NCBI RefSeq assembly: GCF_002113125.1
Contig: NZ_NEJP01000017.1
Span: forward strand, 1 to 64,000
Origin: Pseudomonas sp. B20(2017)
GTDB lineage: Bacteria; Pseudomonadota; Gammaproteobacteria; Pseudomonadales; Pseudomonadaceae
DNA length: 64,000 bases
Reading direction: 5' to 3'
Part shown: positions 18,417 through 27,541 of the stretch, piece by piece
Position numbering within the stretch: position 1 is the first letter of the stretch
Layout: each line of letters starts with the position of its first letter
Notes under the pieces: model-generated
Database searches by the model: none
What the model was told of the DNA's origin: nothing
The model's input: only the letters and a program-made list of their open reading frames with translations
Translations under genes and position numbers: made by a program

Positions 18417-19277
18417 TCACTCAGCCTCCGGATCCACCTTGTTCTGAGTCAGGTACCGATTCAAAACATCATCCTGCGAAGGCGTAGAACTATCCCCCGC
18501 CACCTGCCACAACCGCCGCTCGATCCCCTGCGCCACCATATGCCCCACCGCAGCCTCAATCGCCGAAAGCACACACAACTGCGCCGGCTCATTAGTCGTA
18601 TAACCCACCTCAGCCTCGAGCAACTTCTTGAACTCGATAAACTTGAAAATCCCCGCACTGCGCGCCACCGAATAAATCGTCTTGCTGGTCATCACATTCG
18701 CCAGCACCTGCCCGCTACGCACATCCACCGCACGCAGGTTCACAGTCACCTGGTCAACGCGATACTCCCGGGAAATATCGATCCCCAGATACCGCGCCCC
18801 TTCCCCACCGCTGCGCACGTTGGTGTCGTAAGCGATGATCCCGCCCTCGAGCATCATGTTCGCCGCCTGCAACGGTGGCAGCTCACCCTGAATGTTCACC
18901 GGCGTATTCGGCTTCTTCTGCGAGGCGCGAATGATCTTGCGCTCGGTCAACAGGTTCTGCAGCCCTTCACGTTCGAGCACCACAAACCAGCCGCTGGCCT
19001 GCATCGCGTCCATCAACATCGACGCCGCGCCTTGGGTGACGCTGGTGGAGAACGAACTGGCCGGCGTCGGCTTGTACTGTCCGGTCTGGTCACGGAAGCC
19101 ATACACCACCGCCATCAACCGGCCCTTGGGTCGTGGCATGTTCAGCAAATCGTAGTAGGTCGAGGCCCTGGGGGTCAGGGTCGGGGTCTTGGTGTCCTGC
19201 TCGGCCGGCATCGGCTCGCGCAGACTGCACCCTTGTAATGCTGCCAACATCAGCCCTAGCGCTATTATTTTTTTCAT
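18417..19277 (-). CDS. csgG: curli secretion channel lipoprotein CsgG
   Basis: 286 residues from MKKIIALGLM; the start at 19277 has GGGGAG eight bases upstream, while GTG 19286 and ATG 19283 are too close to it. A lipobox LQGC near residue 16 marks an outer-membrane lipoprotein. Family landmarks include STYYDLLNMPRPKGRLMAVVYGFRDQTGQYKP, DAMQASGWFVVLEREGLQNLLTERKIIR and the conserved LEGGIIAYDTNVRSGGEGARYLGI. CsgG forms the nonameric curlin export pore; length is close to E. coli (277). It is the last gene of the minus-strand secretion operon, 29 bp after csgF. Confidence 0.92.
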   Translation of the reverse strand: MKKIIALGLMLAALQGCSLREPMPAEQDTKTPTLTPRASTYYDLLNMPRPKGRLMAVVYGFRDQTGQYKPTPASSFSTSVTQGAASMLMDAMQASGWFVVLEREGLQNLLTERKIIRASQKKPNTPVNIQGELPPLQAANMMLEGGIIAYDTNVRSGGEGARYLGIDISREYRVDQVTVNLRAVDVRSGQVLANVMTSKTIYSVARSAGIFKFIEFKKLLEAEVGYTTNEPAQLCVLSAIEAAVGHMVAQGIERRLWQVAGDSSTPSQDDVLNRYLTQNKVDPEAE

Positions 19278-19306
19278 GTCCATCACTCCCCGGAACCGTC
19301 ATCCCG

Positions 19307-19738
19307 TCATGGGTTGAGGCCGTTCACCTGAATTTCAGAAACTTCACCGCTCGCTCGGTCGGTCACCTCGATCGTGAGAGCCCCCGAGTCATCAACGACG
19401 TTGACGATAAAAGCGTCGGTGGACAGGCTCCCCGTGTTGCCGGTGGAGATGTTGTCCAGCAGTTGCCCTAGCAACCGCGACTGCAATTGACTGGTGAAGC
19501 GCTCGAGTGCCGAAGTGCCGGCCACCGTCGAGCGTTTCTTGAGATCCGGATCGTCGTGGTCGTTTTGCGCCTGGGCGTTGTTGAGCAGCCACGTGCCGTT
19601 GAGCGGGTTGCCGCCGAACGACGGGTTGACCGGCGTGTAGACCAGTTCGGTGGCCTGGACGGCCGCAGTGCTGGCAAGCCCGATCAGAAAACCCGAGATC
19701 CAGAATCCGCTGCGCCGTGAGAACGTTGTCGTGTTCAT
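19307..19738 (-). CDS. csgF: curli assembly factor CsgF
   Basis: 143 residues with a signal peptide (ending AVQA). The conserved mature N-terminus TELVYTPVNPSFGGNPLNGTWLLN, which in E. coli plugs into the CsgG pore, is fully present. CsgF couples the pore to nucleation of fibres at the surface. Its ATG overlaps the stop of csgE as ATGA, so the two are translationally coupled. Confidence 0.92.
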   Translation of the reverse strand: MNTTTFSRRSGFWISGFLIGLASTAAVQATELVYTPVNPSFGGNPLNGTWLLNNAQAQNDHDDPDLKKRSTVAGTSALERFTSQLQSRLLGQLLDNISTGNTGSLSTDAFIVNVVDDSGALTIEVTDRASGEVSEIQVNGLNP

Positions 19739-20127
19739 AGTTCGTCCTTCTCAAGGTCGGTGGTGTCCTGCAACAAGGCTTCCAGCTTGCGCCGGACGAC
19801 CTCCAGTCGAACCGAGTCGGCGGCCTCGTAAGCCTCGTCCTTCAGTTCCACGGTGTTCGGCGGCAGGAAGCGCCGATACACCAGGCGTTGTTGATATTCC
19901 ACGGTTACCAGGCTGCCCCAGCGCGCGTCGGGGCGCTCGCGCACCACCAGGTTGAAATCCATGCGGCTGGTGTCGCGCAGGCGTTCGCTGAACGAGTAGT
20001 AAAAGTCGTGGCCGATGTGCGAAATCGTGTCGTCGACGATGAAGCCCATCATTTCGTCTTCCTCTGCGGCCATGGCGCAGGACACCGCCAGCGAGAGGAT
20101 CAACGCGCACCACCATTTCCCGCTCAT
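19735..20127 (-). CDS. csgE: curli secretion specificity factor CsgE
   Basis: 130 residues with a signal peptide (ending SCAMA). The region GFIVDDTISHIGHDFYYSFSERL and the RFLPPNTVELKDEAYEAADSV segment are typical of CsgE, the periplasmic adaptor that caps CsgG and presents CsgA. It overlaps csgF by four bases (ATGA) and its own start overlaps the end of the upstream pseudopilin gene in the same way. Thus curli export genes are translationally linked to a type II secretion operon. Confidence 0.9.
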   Translation of the reverse strand: MSGKWWCALILSLAVSCAMAAEEDEMMGFIVDDTISHIGHDFYYSFSERLRDTSRMDFNLVVRERPDARWGSLVTVEYQQRLVYRRFLPPNTVELKDEAYEAADSVRLEVVRRKLEALLQDTTDLEKDEL

Positions 20128-20675
20128 GGCTGCAATGCCTGCGGCAGGGCCGACTGGCCTCTGGCCGGGCCCCCGCTGCCAGAGCCGGTACCTTCAAGGA
20201 AGGCTTTCTCGGCCACGAACTGCCAGTCCGAATAACGCTGCATGCCTTCGAAATCCGACCACTGCGCCGGGAAGTCCGCCTGCTTCAAAGGCAACTCGGT
20301 CGACGGACTGTTGATGCCGGTGATGCGCCCGTCGAAGCCGCGTTGCAGTGCCCACTCACCGCCACCGATCGGGTCCGGATAGAGCTGGCGGATATGGTGA
20401 CGCGCCTCGGGGAAACGCTCGTCATCGAGCAGCTCCACGAGTTCTTTCGGGTACTGCGCCAGCCCCGGCGAACTGCGGTAGTAGCTGCGCAAGGCCTGGG
20501 CGTATTGAGTGCCGACCCAGAGCAATTGCTTCTCGCGATCACGCCGCGACACGGTGGACCACAACTCGCCGGCACTCGCCAGGCCCATGCCCATGATCAC
20601 GATCAGGAACAGCACGCCCAGGTAGGTGAACCCGCCCTGCTCCGCGCGCTTACCACTCGGAATACTGGCTGCCAT
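20124..20675 (-). CDS. pseudopilin-like protein of the type II secretion system
   Basis: 183 residues; the start at 20675 has GGGAGG seven bases upstream (a GTG at 20678 is too near). The prepilin-type N-terminus has the cleavage site GG-FTYLGV followed by a hydrophobic helix (LFLIVIMGMGLASAGELW). It lacks the usual Glu at +5 of the mature protein, which is replaced within TYLGV, a feature of the minor pseudopilin GspK class. The body is larger than GspG. It overlaps the preceding pseudopilin gene by 26 bp and csgE by four bases. Confidence 0.75.
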   Translation of the reverse strand: MAASIPSGKRAEQGGFTYLGVLFLIVIMGMGLASAGELWSTVSRRDREKQLLWVGTQYAQALRSYYRSSPGLAQYPKELVELLDDERFPEARHHIRQLYPDPIGGGEWALQRGFDGRITGINSPSTELPLKQADFPAQWSDFEGMQRYSDWQFVAEKAFLEGTGSGSGGPARGQSALPQALQP

Positions 20676-21024
20676 CACGCGCCCTCCCGGTAGCTCCGCT
20701 CTTGATGTCGGCGACGCCGCCCGCCACGCCGTCCGGCGGCGCGATCAGTACCCATTGATCGCTGCGCTCGGTGATCGGATCTACCGGCGCATTGCGCAGA
20801 TAACGCATCTCCACCAGTTGCTCGATCGAATCGGGGTAACGCCCGGTGTCGCCGTAGTAATGGTCCAGCGCCTCGCGCATGGCCGACAGACTCTGGTGCA
20901 ACGTGGTCTCTTTCGAGGTTTCGAGGCTGTTGAAGTAGCGCGGCAAGGCGATGGTCATCAGGGTCGCGATGATCGCCATCACCACCATCAGCTCCAGCAA
21001 GGTAAAACCTTTTTCCCGGCGCAT
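20650..21024 (-). CDS. pseudopilin (GspG/GspH-like)
   Basis: 124 residues beginning MRREKGFTLLELMVVMAIIATL, with prepilin peptidase site G-F and Glu5 of the mature protein. Later GRYPDSIEQL and NAPVDPITE resemble the major pseudopilin GspG, with the calcium-loop region shortened. An upstream in-frame extension to 21150 has no ribosome site and overlaps the preceding pseudopilin in another frame, so it is rejected. Probably part of the pseudopilus. Confidence 0.85.
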   Translation of the reverse strand: MRREKGFTLLELMVVMAIIATLMTIALPRYFNSLETSKETTLHQSLSAMREALDHYYGDTGRYPDSIEQLVEMRYLRNAPVDPITERSDQWVLIAPPDGVAGGVADIKSGATGRARDGSQYSEW

Positions 21025-21029
21025 GAGAG

Positions 21030-21503
21030 TCACCACTCGCGGTAAGCGATGCCGTTGAGGCCACGGCCCTTGGCGTGGGAGTAGACGTCGAACACGTCCT
21101 CGCCATCGCGCGGGTTCTGGGCCGAGCTGTTGTAGGCGCGCAGGCCCCAACCGCCGTCGTCGTCACGTTTGGCCGGCACCAGCGGATCCCGCGGTATCCG
21201 GCGCAGAAAGTAGAACTTCGCACCTTTGGCACTGCGCACGTCGCGCACGCCTTCGACCAGCACTTTGAGGTTCGGTGGATAGCCGCTGCTGTTCAGGGAT
21301 TTCTCGATGTAACCGGCATCGAACGCCCGCTTGTAGGCGTCGATGCCATCGCGAATCTGATACAGCGCGGTGCGCAGCTCCTGCTCCTTGCCGCGCCGTA
21401 CCAGGGTCTCGGTCAGCGGCGCGGCCATGCCGGCCAGCAGGCCGATCAGGGCCAGCGTCACCACGACTTCGATCAAGGTAAAACCGCGTTGCGAGGCGTT
21501 CAT
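21030..21503 (-). CDS. pseudopilin (GspG-like)
   Basis: 157 residues starting MNASQRGFTLIEVVVTLALIGLL, with the prepilin cleavage site RG-FTLIE. The body contains GYPPNLKVLVEGV, FLRRIPRDPLVP and GWGLRAYNSSAQ, a pattern like GspG and its relatives. The start overlaps the secretin stop region. With the two following genes it makes three pseudopilins in a row, plus a separate gspG at 41 kb. Confidence 0.85.
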   Translation of the reverse strand: MNASQRGFTLIEVVVTLALIGLLAGMAAPLTETLVRRGKEQELRTALYQIRDGIDAYKRAFDAGYIEKSLNSSGYPPNLKVLVEGVRDVRSAKGAKFYFLRRIPRDPLVPAKRDDDGGWGLRAYNSSAQNPRDGEDVFDVYSHAKGRGLNGIAYREW

Positions 21504-21505
21504 GA

Positions 21506-23356
21506 TCAAGGCTTCTCGATGGTGACGTGCGTGGTTGCCACAGCGGCTTCACCGACGGCGCGAGGCTGTACCGACGGGGCCGGGCTCGACGAAGACTGCA
21601 GCGAACGATTCGGTGCCTGAATGTGCATGCTGGTTTCGGTACCGGTCGGGAATTCCATGTCCGACGGGCTCTGATAAGGCAGGTTGCGCACGATCCGTGG
21701 AGTGATCGACAGCACCAGTTCCGACTTGCCGATGGTGTCCTTGTTGCTGCCGAACAACCGGCCCAGTCCGGGGATGTCGCCCAGCCCTGGAATCTTGTTG
21801 CCTGTGGCGCCATGGTCGTTGCGCATCAGGCCGGCGAGGATCTGGGTTTCGCCGTCATGCAGGCGCAGTGAGGTCTGGGCATTTCGGGTATCGACCTGCA
21901 CGGGGATCGTGCCCTGGCGAGTCGGTTCCAGCGGCGTGGCGTTACTCACTTCCAGAGCGATCTTGATCGCCACTTCGTTGTTCAGGTGCACGGTCGGTTG
22001 CACTTCAAGCTTCAGACCGACGTCGAGGTAGGTGACGCTTTCGGTGATCACCGGGCCTTGGGTGGACGGCACCGAGGTAGCACTGATGATCGGCACGCGC
22101 TGACCGATGTGGATGCGCGCCTGTTCGCGGTTGCTGACGCGGATCACCGGGCTGGCCAGGGTGTTGATGTCGTTGTCCTGTGCGTTGATCTTGGCTTGCG
22201 GCGACGGCGAGATCGAAATCCGGCTGGAGTTGATGCCTTTGAGTTGATCGAGAATGGTCACCGCCGAGCCGTCGCTGTTGACCACACCGAAGGTGTTCGG
22301 CCATTGCAGGCCCAGATCGAGAATGCGCTGAGTGGCGACTTCCATCACTTCCACTTCCAGCACCACTTCCGGGTTGGACTGGTCTTGCGATTGCAGAAGC
22401 TTTTCGGCCATGCGGATCGCGTCTTCGGTGTCGCGCATGGTCAGGGTATTGAGGCGTTCGTCGACGAACACATCGCGGGTCTTGAGCATGGTCTTGATCA
22501 TGTTCAGCGCGGTGTTGGCGTCGATGCTGGTCAGGTAGAAGGTACGCATCACCAGCTCTTGATAATCCTTCAGCTTCTGCGGCGAGTCCGGAAAGATCAG
22601 CAAGGTGTTTTCGTTCACCACTTTCTGGTGCAACTGGTTCTGTTGCAGCAGCAGTTGCACGGCGTCTTCGATGCGCACGTCACGCACGAAGATCGTGGCT
22701 TTCATGTCCGGACGCAGATCCTTGTCGAAGATGAAATTCAGGCCGGCGACCTGCGACAGCACTTCGAAAATGGTTTTGAGGTTGGCGTCGCGAAACTCCA
22801 GGGTCACCGGGCGGTCGAGCCGGGTGCGCAGTTGCGGGTACTGGATGACGTTACGGCTCTGCACCAGACGGATATTGCCTTGCAGCTCCAGCGCGCCTTC
22901 GTTGGTCGGATCGAGTTCGAGTACCTGTTTCACCTGACGGTCGGCGCCGTAGATGTCACCGCGACGCAGGTCGCCACGGGCCAGTTCGATTTTCTCGTCC
23001 ATGCTGCGCAGGTATTCGAGCTGGCGCAGTGCGTCCTGGGCGCGGCGGTTGTTCGGCTCGATGGTCAGCACGCGGTTGTAGGCGGTACGCGCCGAAGCAA
23101 AGTCGCGCCGCGAGCGATCGGTGTCGCCGGAGGTCAGCAGCGCGGTAATGGCCTTGGCCCGGCCGCTGTTGAGCAAAAGATGCAGCTCGGTGTCGCGAGG
23201 ATTCTCCCGCAAGCCTTCTTCGATCCGGGCCAGGCCCGCCTCGTACTGCCCCTGCTCGATCAGGTCGGAAGCCTCCTTGTTGGCGACCTGCGCGGAACTG
23301 CACGCGGCCAGCCCGGCGCACAGGCCGAGGCTCATCAGCAAACGGGATCTGTTCAT
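21506..23356 (-). CDS. gspD: outer-membrane secretin lipoprotein (GspD/PilQ/MshL-like)
   Basis: 616 residues. A lipobox LAAC near residue 19 gives a lipoprotein. A TPR-like region (residues 25-150) precedes N-domains (VTLEFRDANLKTIFEVLSQVAGLNFIFD at about 180) and the secretin core with VPIISAT, YLDVGLKLEVQP, and the C-terminal GLMRNDHGATGNKIPGLGDIPGLGRLFGS and SELVLSITPRIV. TPR plus secretin is more like MSHA pilus MshL or PilQ-type than classic GspD. It would form the outer-membrane exit channel. The stop overlaps the next pseudopilin gene. Confidence 0.88.
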   Translation of the reverse strand: MNRSRLLMSLGLCAGLAACSSAQVANKEASDLIEQGQYEAGLARIEEGLRENPRDTELHLLLNSGRAKAITALLTSGDTDRSRRDFASARTAYNRVLTIEPNNRRAQDALRQLEYLRSMDEKIELARGDLRRGDIYGADRQVKQVLELDPTNEGALELQGNIRLVQSRNVIQYPQLRTRLDRPVTLEFRDANLKTIFEVLSQVAGLNFIFDKDLRPDMKATIFVRDVRIEDAVQLLLQQNQLHQKVVNENTLLIFPDSPQKLKDYQELVMRTFYLTSIDANTALNMIKTMLKTRDVFVDERLNTLTMRDTEDAIRMAEKLLQSQDQSNPEVVLEVEVMEVATQRILDLGLQWPNTFGVVNSDGSAVTILDQLKGINSSRISISPSPQAKINAQDNDINTLASPVIRVSNREQARIHIGQRVPIISATSVPSTQGPVITESVTYLDVGLKLEVQPTVHLNNEVAIKIALEVSNATPLEPTRQGTIPVQVDTRNAQTSLRLHDGETQILAGLMRNDHGATGNKIPGLGDIPGLGRLFGSNKDTIGKSELVLSITPRIVRNLPYQSPSDMEFPTGTETSMHIQAPNRSLQSSSSPAPSVQPRAVGEAAVATTHVTIEKP

Positions 23357-23871
23357 TGCGTACTCCCCACAGACAAGGTCTGCGACAAATGCAAAGGCAG
23401 GTAGACCAGGCTCAGTTCCACATCGGAAATCGCCGCGATCTTCCAGGTGTTGTCGATTACATCCCCGTTGCGCACGACGTAGATTTTCTCGCCGTCCTGC
23501 AAAAACACTTGCAGGTCGCTGCGGTCATGCAGCCTGCCGACGAACTGGAACGGCACCGGTGGCAGGCTCGGGGCTTGCACCACCGGGGTCGGGTTGACAG
23601 CTTGTTCGGTGACCGTGGCCAGGGTCGGTGCGGCCTTCCAGGATTTGCTTGCGAACAGGTCGCCGGCCGGGCTCAGATCCTTGATCGGCGCCGCATTCGT
23701 CTTGGCGCTGCTGGCGGGCAAGGCGCCACGGGCGGTGGCTTTCGCCGGGCTGGCCACGGCAACTTCGGTCGAATCCGCTTCGTCGCTCGGCGAGAAATAT
23801 TCCGGCAACCAGGCCAGCGCCGCCGCCACGCCGAAGAACGCTACCCAGCCGGTTACGCGCTTGGTGTTCAT
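23353..23871 (-). CDS. inner-membrane GspC/PilP-like connector
   Basis: 172 residues. One N-terminal transmembrane helix (VTGWVAFFGVAAALAWLP), a Pro/Ala/Ser-rich linker and a C-terminal small beta domain PFQFVGRLHDRSDLQVFLQDGEKIYVVRNGDVI. The last is like the homology region of GspC or PilP that touches the secretin N0 domain. Its end overlaps the secretin start by four bases. Function is inferred from position and fold pattern. Confidence 0.75.
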   Translation of the reverse strand: MNTKRVTGWVAFFGVAAALAWLPEYFSPSDEADSTEVAVASPAKATARGALPASSAKTNAAPIKDLSPAGDLFASKSWKAAPTLATVTEQAVNPTPVVQAPSLPPVPFQFVGRLHDRSDLQVFLQDGEKIYVVRNGDVIDNTWKIAAISDVELSLVYLPLHLSQTLSVGSTQ

Positions 23872-24419
23872 CACGACCTCGACAGGTAGAGGGTCATACG
23901 GATCCGGCCGTTGAGGTCGGTGTCGGCAATCTTCTTGCGTTGCAATTCGAGGTCTTCCACCACCACGGCCGGCAACTGGCCGAGCAAGGCATGAAGGAAG
24001 CGGCGCAGTTGCGGATAGCTGCCGCGCACCGGGAGCAGGATCTGGTAGCGCGCCAGATGGGTCTTGGGATCGACGCCGAGGGCGTATTCACCGCGCGCCA
24101 GGGTGATGTGTTCCTGCGCGGCCAAGGCGTAGATGCGGTCGATGGCGACGGTGGCTTGCGGCTGGGCCGGCAACTTGTTACGAAAATCATCGAGCTGACG
24201 CTGTGGTACTACCGGCGGCGCAATGCTGCCGTCCTCGACCTTGGCCAGATACTCGGTAGCTTCCCGGGTTTGCTGACTCAGCTGTTGCAGCGATTGCCAA
24301 CCCGGCAACAAACCGCCCAGTGCCCAGACCAATGCCGCGATCAGCAGCGCCAGCCCGGCCAGGCCCGGAACACCGAGACCTTGCAGGTATTCGTGAACGA
24401 TCAGTCTAGGGATTCGCAT
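23871..24419 (-). CDS. PilO/GspM-like inner-membrane protein
   Basis: 182 residues with one transmembrane helix (LAGLALLIAALVWALGGLLP), a coiled-coil stretch (LQQLSQQTREATEYLAKVED) and a C-terminal ferredoxin-like region (YQILLPVRGSYPQLRRFLHALLGQLPAVVVEDLEL). This layout is that of PilO and GspM. Overlaps the PilN-like gene upstream by 14 bp. Confidence 0.8.
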   Translation of the reverse strand: MRIPRLIVHEYLQGLGVPGLAGLALLIAALVWALGGLLPGWQSLQQLSQQTREATEYLAKVEDGSIAPPVVPQRQLDDFRNKLPAQPQATVAIDRIYALAAQEHITLARGEYALGVDPKTHLARYQILLPVRGSYPQLRRFLHALLGQLPAVVVEDLELQRKKIADTDLNGRIRMTLYLSRS

Positions 24420-24951
24420 CGCCCATCTCCCAGGTCGCCGACAGCGTGAATTGCACCGGTTGTTCCGGCGATTTGACGACGATCTCGTGGCTCAGCAGCG
24501 ATACATCGGAGAGCTCGTCGCTGGCTTCCAGCCGTTTGTGAAAATCGAGCATCGCTTGCAGATCCCGCGCCTCGGCGCTGATCCGCACCTGGCCCTTGCG
24601 TGCATCCGGGGTCAGGGTCAGCAAGGCGATGTCGTCGCGCGGCATGGCTTCGAGCATGGCGAACAGGCGTTCCCACGGGCGACGCAGTTGCTGCGAGACC
24701 TTGCGCATTTCAGCGAGGTTCTGCGCCTGCTCGCGGGTTTCAGCCGGGCTCAGACTGGTCTTGGTGCTACTGTCGCCAGTGAGCTGACGCTGGGTGTGCT
24801 GCAAGTGACCCTGCTGTTGTTCGGCCTGATCGCCGAGGTGCTGCTGCACACCGAAGCACACCAGCGCGAGCAACACACCGCCGCCGAGCAGGCTCCAGCC
24901 CAGCGGGCCGGAACGCGGACGTGGCTGGAAGTCGAGGTTCAAGGCGCGCAT
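24406..24951 (-). CDS. PilN-like inner-membrane protein
   Basis: 181 residues. The start at 24951 gives MRALNLDFQ, where NLDFQP is the short cytoplasmic motif by which PilN binds PilM. A transmembrane helix (GWSLLGGGVLLALVCFGV) and a helical/periplasmic domain follow. It stands directly after the PilM-like gene, as in pilMNO operons. Confidence 0.82.
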   Translation of the reverse strand: MRALNLDFQPRPRSGPLGWSLLGGGVLLALVCFGVQQHLGDQAEQQQGHLQHTQRQLTGDSSTKTSLSPAETREQAQNLAEMRKVSQQLRRPWERLFAMLEAMPRDDIALLTLTPDARKGQVRISAEARDLQAMLDFHKRLEASDELSDVSLLSHEIVVKSPEQPVQFTLSATWEMGDANP

Positions 24952-24952
24952 G

Positions 24953-25756
24953 TCAGGCCACCGCCCGGGACATGACGTACAAGCCGTCACGCACGGTCAT
25001 CGAGTCGTCTTCGAGGGTGCGCAGGTGCACTTCGGGAATGTCCGGATGTGCATCGAGGCGCGCCGGGGCGTGCAAGTAAACGTTGAAGGCGCGGTCGCTG
25101 GTGGAGGCTTGCAGTTGCCGTTCACGACCGATCAGTGCGCTGAGCGCCGCATCGCTGTCACTGCCGCCCACCGAACGCACCGACGCCCAGCGCCCTTCCC
25201 TAGCCAGCAGCAAGACGCTGCGTTGCGGTTCGGCGACCACGAACAGGAAGTCACCGGCGTCCAGGCTTTTGTCGAAGCGGTTGAACGCCGTCATCAGGTA
25301 CGGCTGCACCGAACGCAGACGCAGGCCGCGATCTTTGACCAATGTGCGCAGGCGTTCGAGCAAGTCTTGCGGCAGCGCACTGGCGACACGGTCGTAACCG
25401 GCCGGCTCGGCGGACAACACCAGACTCCAGGGTTGGGTCGGTGCGCCAAACAGGTCTTCGAAGCACAGTTGGGCGAAGCCGCGCAGTTCTTCAGGGCTGC
25501 TGATCTGCTCGCTCCACGGCACCAGGCAGAAGCGGCTGAAGTGCCCGGAGATCACCACACTCAGCTCCGCACCGGCGCGGGTGTGTTCGCCAAGCAGACG
25601 GTCGAGGGTGTCGAGCGCCACCGCGTAGCTCTGGAAGCCTTCGTCGATGTAGCCGACGCTGCCCAGCCACAGGGTGTCGCTGCCGCGGCGCTGGCCGAGG
25701 CCGACACCGCTGGCGCCGAGCACGGCGATAAAATGATCACGCGATAAAAGTGACAC
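24953..25756 (-). CDS. PilM/GspL-like cytoplasmic platform protein
   Basis: 267 residues, starting with GTG at 25756 preceded by GGAGGAG seven bases upstream; this start overlaps the end of gspE by 20 bp. Longer frames have no ribosome site. The pattern HFIAVLGASG, VSVVISGHFSRF and SALPQDLLERLRTLVKDRGLRLRSVQPYLMTAF recalls the actin-like cytoplasmic domain of PilM and GspL. No transmembrane segment, so with the next two genes it forms a PilM-N-O type split platform rather than a GspL/GspM pair. Confidence 0.75.
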   Translation of the reverse strand: MSLLSRDHFIAVLGASGVGLGQRRGSDTLWLGSVGYIDEGFQSYAVALDTLDRLLGEHTRAGAELSVVISGHFSRFCLVPWSEQISSPEELRGFAQLCFEDLFGAPTQPWSLVLSAEPAGYDRVASALPQDLLERLRTLVKDRGLRLRSVQPYLMTAFNRFDKSLDAGDFLFVVAEPQRSVLLLAREGRWASVRSVGGSDSDAALSALIGRERQLQASTSDRAFNVYLHAPARLDAHPDIPEVHLRTLEDDSMTVRDGLYVMSRAVA

Positions 25757-27458
25757 GATTGATCTCCTCCAGCGTGGTCCGACCGTGCTCCACCAGCTCC
25801 AGCGCCGATTCGCGCAACAGGCGCAAACCACGGGCACAAGCCAGGGCTTTGATCTGGGTGATGGGTTGGCGCTCGACGATCATCTGCCGCAGTTCGTCGT
25901 CCAGGTGCAGCAACTCGGCAATCGCCGTGCGCCCGCGATAGCCGCTGCCCCGGCAGTGGCCGCAGCCCTTGCCGTGGACGAAGTGGTAGTGATCGACGTT
26001 GTGTGGATCGAGACCCGAGGCGCGCAGCTCTTCATCGCTCGGGTTGACCGGCGTGCTGCAACTGCTGCACACCAGCCGGATCAGGCGCTGGGCGAGAATT
26101 GCGTTGAGCGCCGAGACCAGGCTGTAGGGGTCGATTTCCATCTGGGTGAAGCGGCCGATCACGTCGAACACGTTGTTGGCGTGGATGGTGGTGAACACCA
26201 GGTGCCCGGTGAGCGCCGACTGCACGGCGATCTGTGCGGTGTCCGGGTCGCGGATTTCGCCGACCATGATCTTGTCCGGGTCGTGGCGCAGGATCGAGCG
26301 CAGGCCACGGGCAAACGTCAGGCCTTTTTTCTCGTTGACCGGGATTTGCAATACCCCCGGCAGCTGATATTCCACCGGGTCTTCGATGGTGATGATCTTG
26401 TCCACACCGTGGTTGATCTCGGTGATCATCGCGTACAGCGTGGTGGTCTTGCCGCTACCGGTGGGGCCGGTCACCAGCACCATGCCGTAGGGTTCGGCCG
26501 CCAGGCGCCGCAACTGGCGCAGGGTTTCGTCTTCGAAGCCCAGCGCTTGCAGCTGCACGCCGCAAACCTTGTCGGCCAAGTCCTGTTTGTCCAGCACCCG
26601 CAGTACCGCGTCTTCGCCGAAGATGCTCGGCATGATCGATACCCGGAAGTCGATCTGCCGGCCACTGATACCGATTTTGAAGCGACCGTCCTGAGGCACG
26701 CGTTTTTCGCCGATGTCCAGTTCGGCCATGACCTTGACCCGGGAAATCACTTGTTCGGCGAACTCGCTGCCCTGGATCTTGCCGATGTTGTTCAGCACGC
26801 CATCGATCCGGTATTTGATTACCAGGCCCTGGCCGGTAGTGCCGAGGTGGATGTCGCTGGCGTGCATTTTCAGCGCGTCGTACAGGGTGGAGTTGACCAG
26901 TTTCACCACCACGCTCGAGTCTTCGCTGATGCTGGTCAGCGACAGGCTTTGCAGGGTGTCGGTCTCACTGCCGGCGTCGGCCTGGGCGTTCAGCGATTCG
27001 ACGGCGTGGAAGCTTTCTTCGTGGCGGGCCAGATAGGCCTTGAGGTCGTCGGCATGCACCAGGTACAGCGGCGCGCCGTGCAGGCATTCATCGATCCAGG
27101 CCAGGCGTGCGCTGTCGAACGGGTCGGCAAACACGCCGATGACCTGATCGTTGTGCCGCAGCAGGATGAATTCACGTTTGAGGCATTGCGCGAGGGTGAC
27201 CCGGTCGAACACCGGGGTCGCCTGGAACAGCGTGTCGGTGTCGAGCACCGGGTAATGCAGGGTGGCACCGAGGCTGGCAATGAACGGCATCGGCGCCAGT
27301 TCACACAGCACGGCCAGCGCATCCAGCACCCGCTCCCCGGAGGTGCCGGCCCGTGCGCGGGCCTGGGCCAGTTGCTCACTGGAAAAACGCAGCGGGGCCT
27401 GCTCTTGCGACAGGGAACTGACCGACAGCGGTTCGACGACAACGGACAGACGATCCAT
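25737..27458 (-). CDS. gspE: type II secretion/type IV pilus assembly ATPase
   Basis: 573 residues. Walker A GPTGSGKTTTLYAM near residue 330, Asp box ITIEDPVEYQ, Walker B region IMVGEIRDPDTA, His box GHLVFTTIHAN, and a tetra-cysteine zinc motif (CSSC and CGHC, about 80 residues before the end). The N-terminal domain is GspE/PilB-like. It powers pseudopilus assembly on the cytoplasmic face. It follows the response-regulator gene by 83 bp and leads the PilMNO-secretin-pseudopilin series. Confidence 0.92.
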   Translation of the reverse strand: MDRLSVVVEPLSVSSLSQEQAPLRFSSEQLAQARARAGTSGERVLDALAVLCELAPMPFIASLGATLHYPVLDTDTLFQATPVFDRVTLAQCLKREFILLRHNDQVIGVFADPFDSARLAWIDECLHGAPLYLVHADDLKAYLARHEESFHAVESLNAQADAGSETDTLQSLSLTSISEDSSVVVKLVNSTLYDALKMHASDIHLGTTGQGLVIKYRIDGVLNNIGKIQGSEFAEQVISRVKVMAELDIGEKRVPQDGRFKIGISGRQIDFRVSIMPSIFGEDAVLRVLDKQDLADKVCGVQLQALGFEDETLRQLRRLAAEPYGMVLVTGPTGSGKTTTLYAMITEINHGVDKIITIEDPVEYQLPGVLQIPVNEKKGLTFARGLRSILRHDPDKIMVGEIRDPDTAQIAVQSALTGHLVFTTIHANNVFDVIGRFTQMEIDPYSLVSALNAILAQRLIRLVCSSCSTPVNPSDEELRASGLDPHNVDHYHFVHGKGCGHCRGSGYRGRTAIAELLHLDDELRQMIVERQPITQIKALACARGLRLLRESALELVEHGRTTLEEINRVTFIA

Positions 27459-27541
27459 GGCTTGCTCTCCAACACCCGGGGCTTGAGGCCCTGACGGCGC
27501 GGGAGGCGAATTCGGCGAGTGCCGGAACGTCTATCGCGCCA

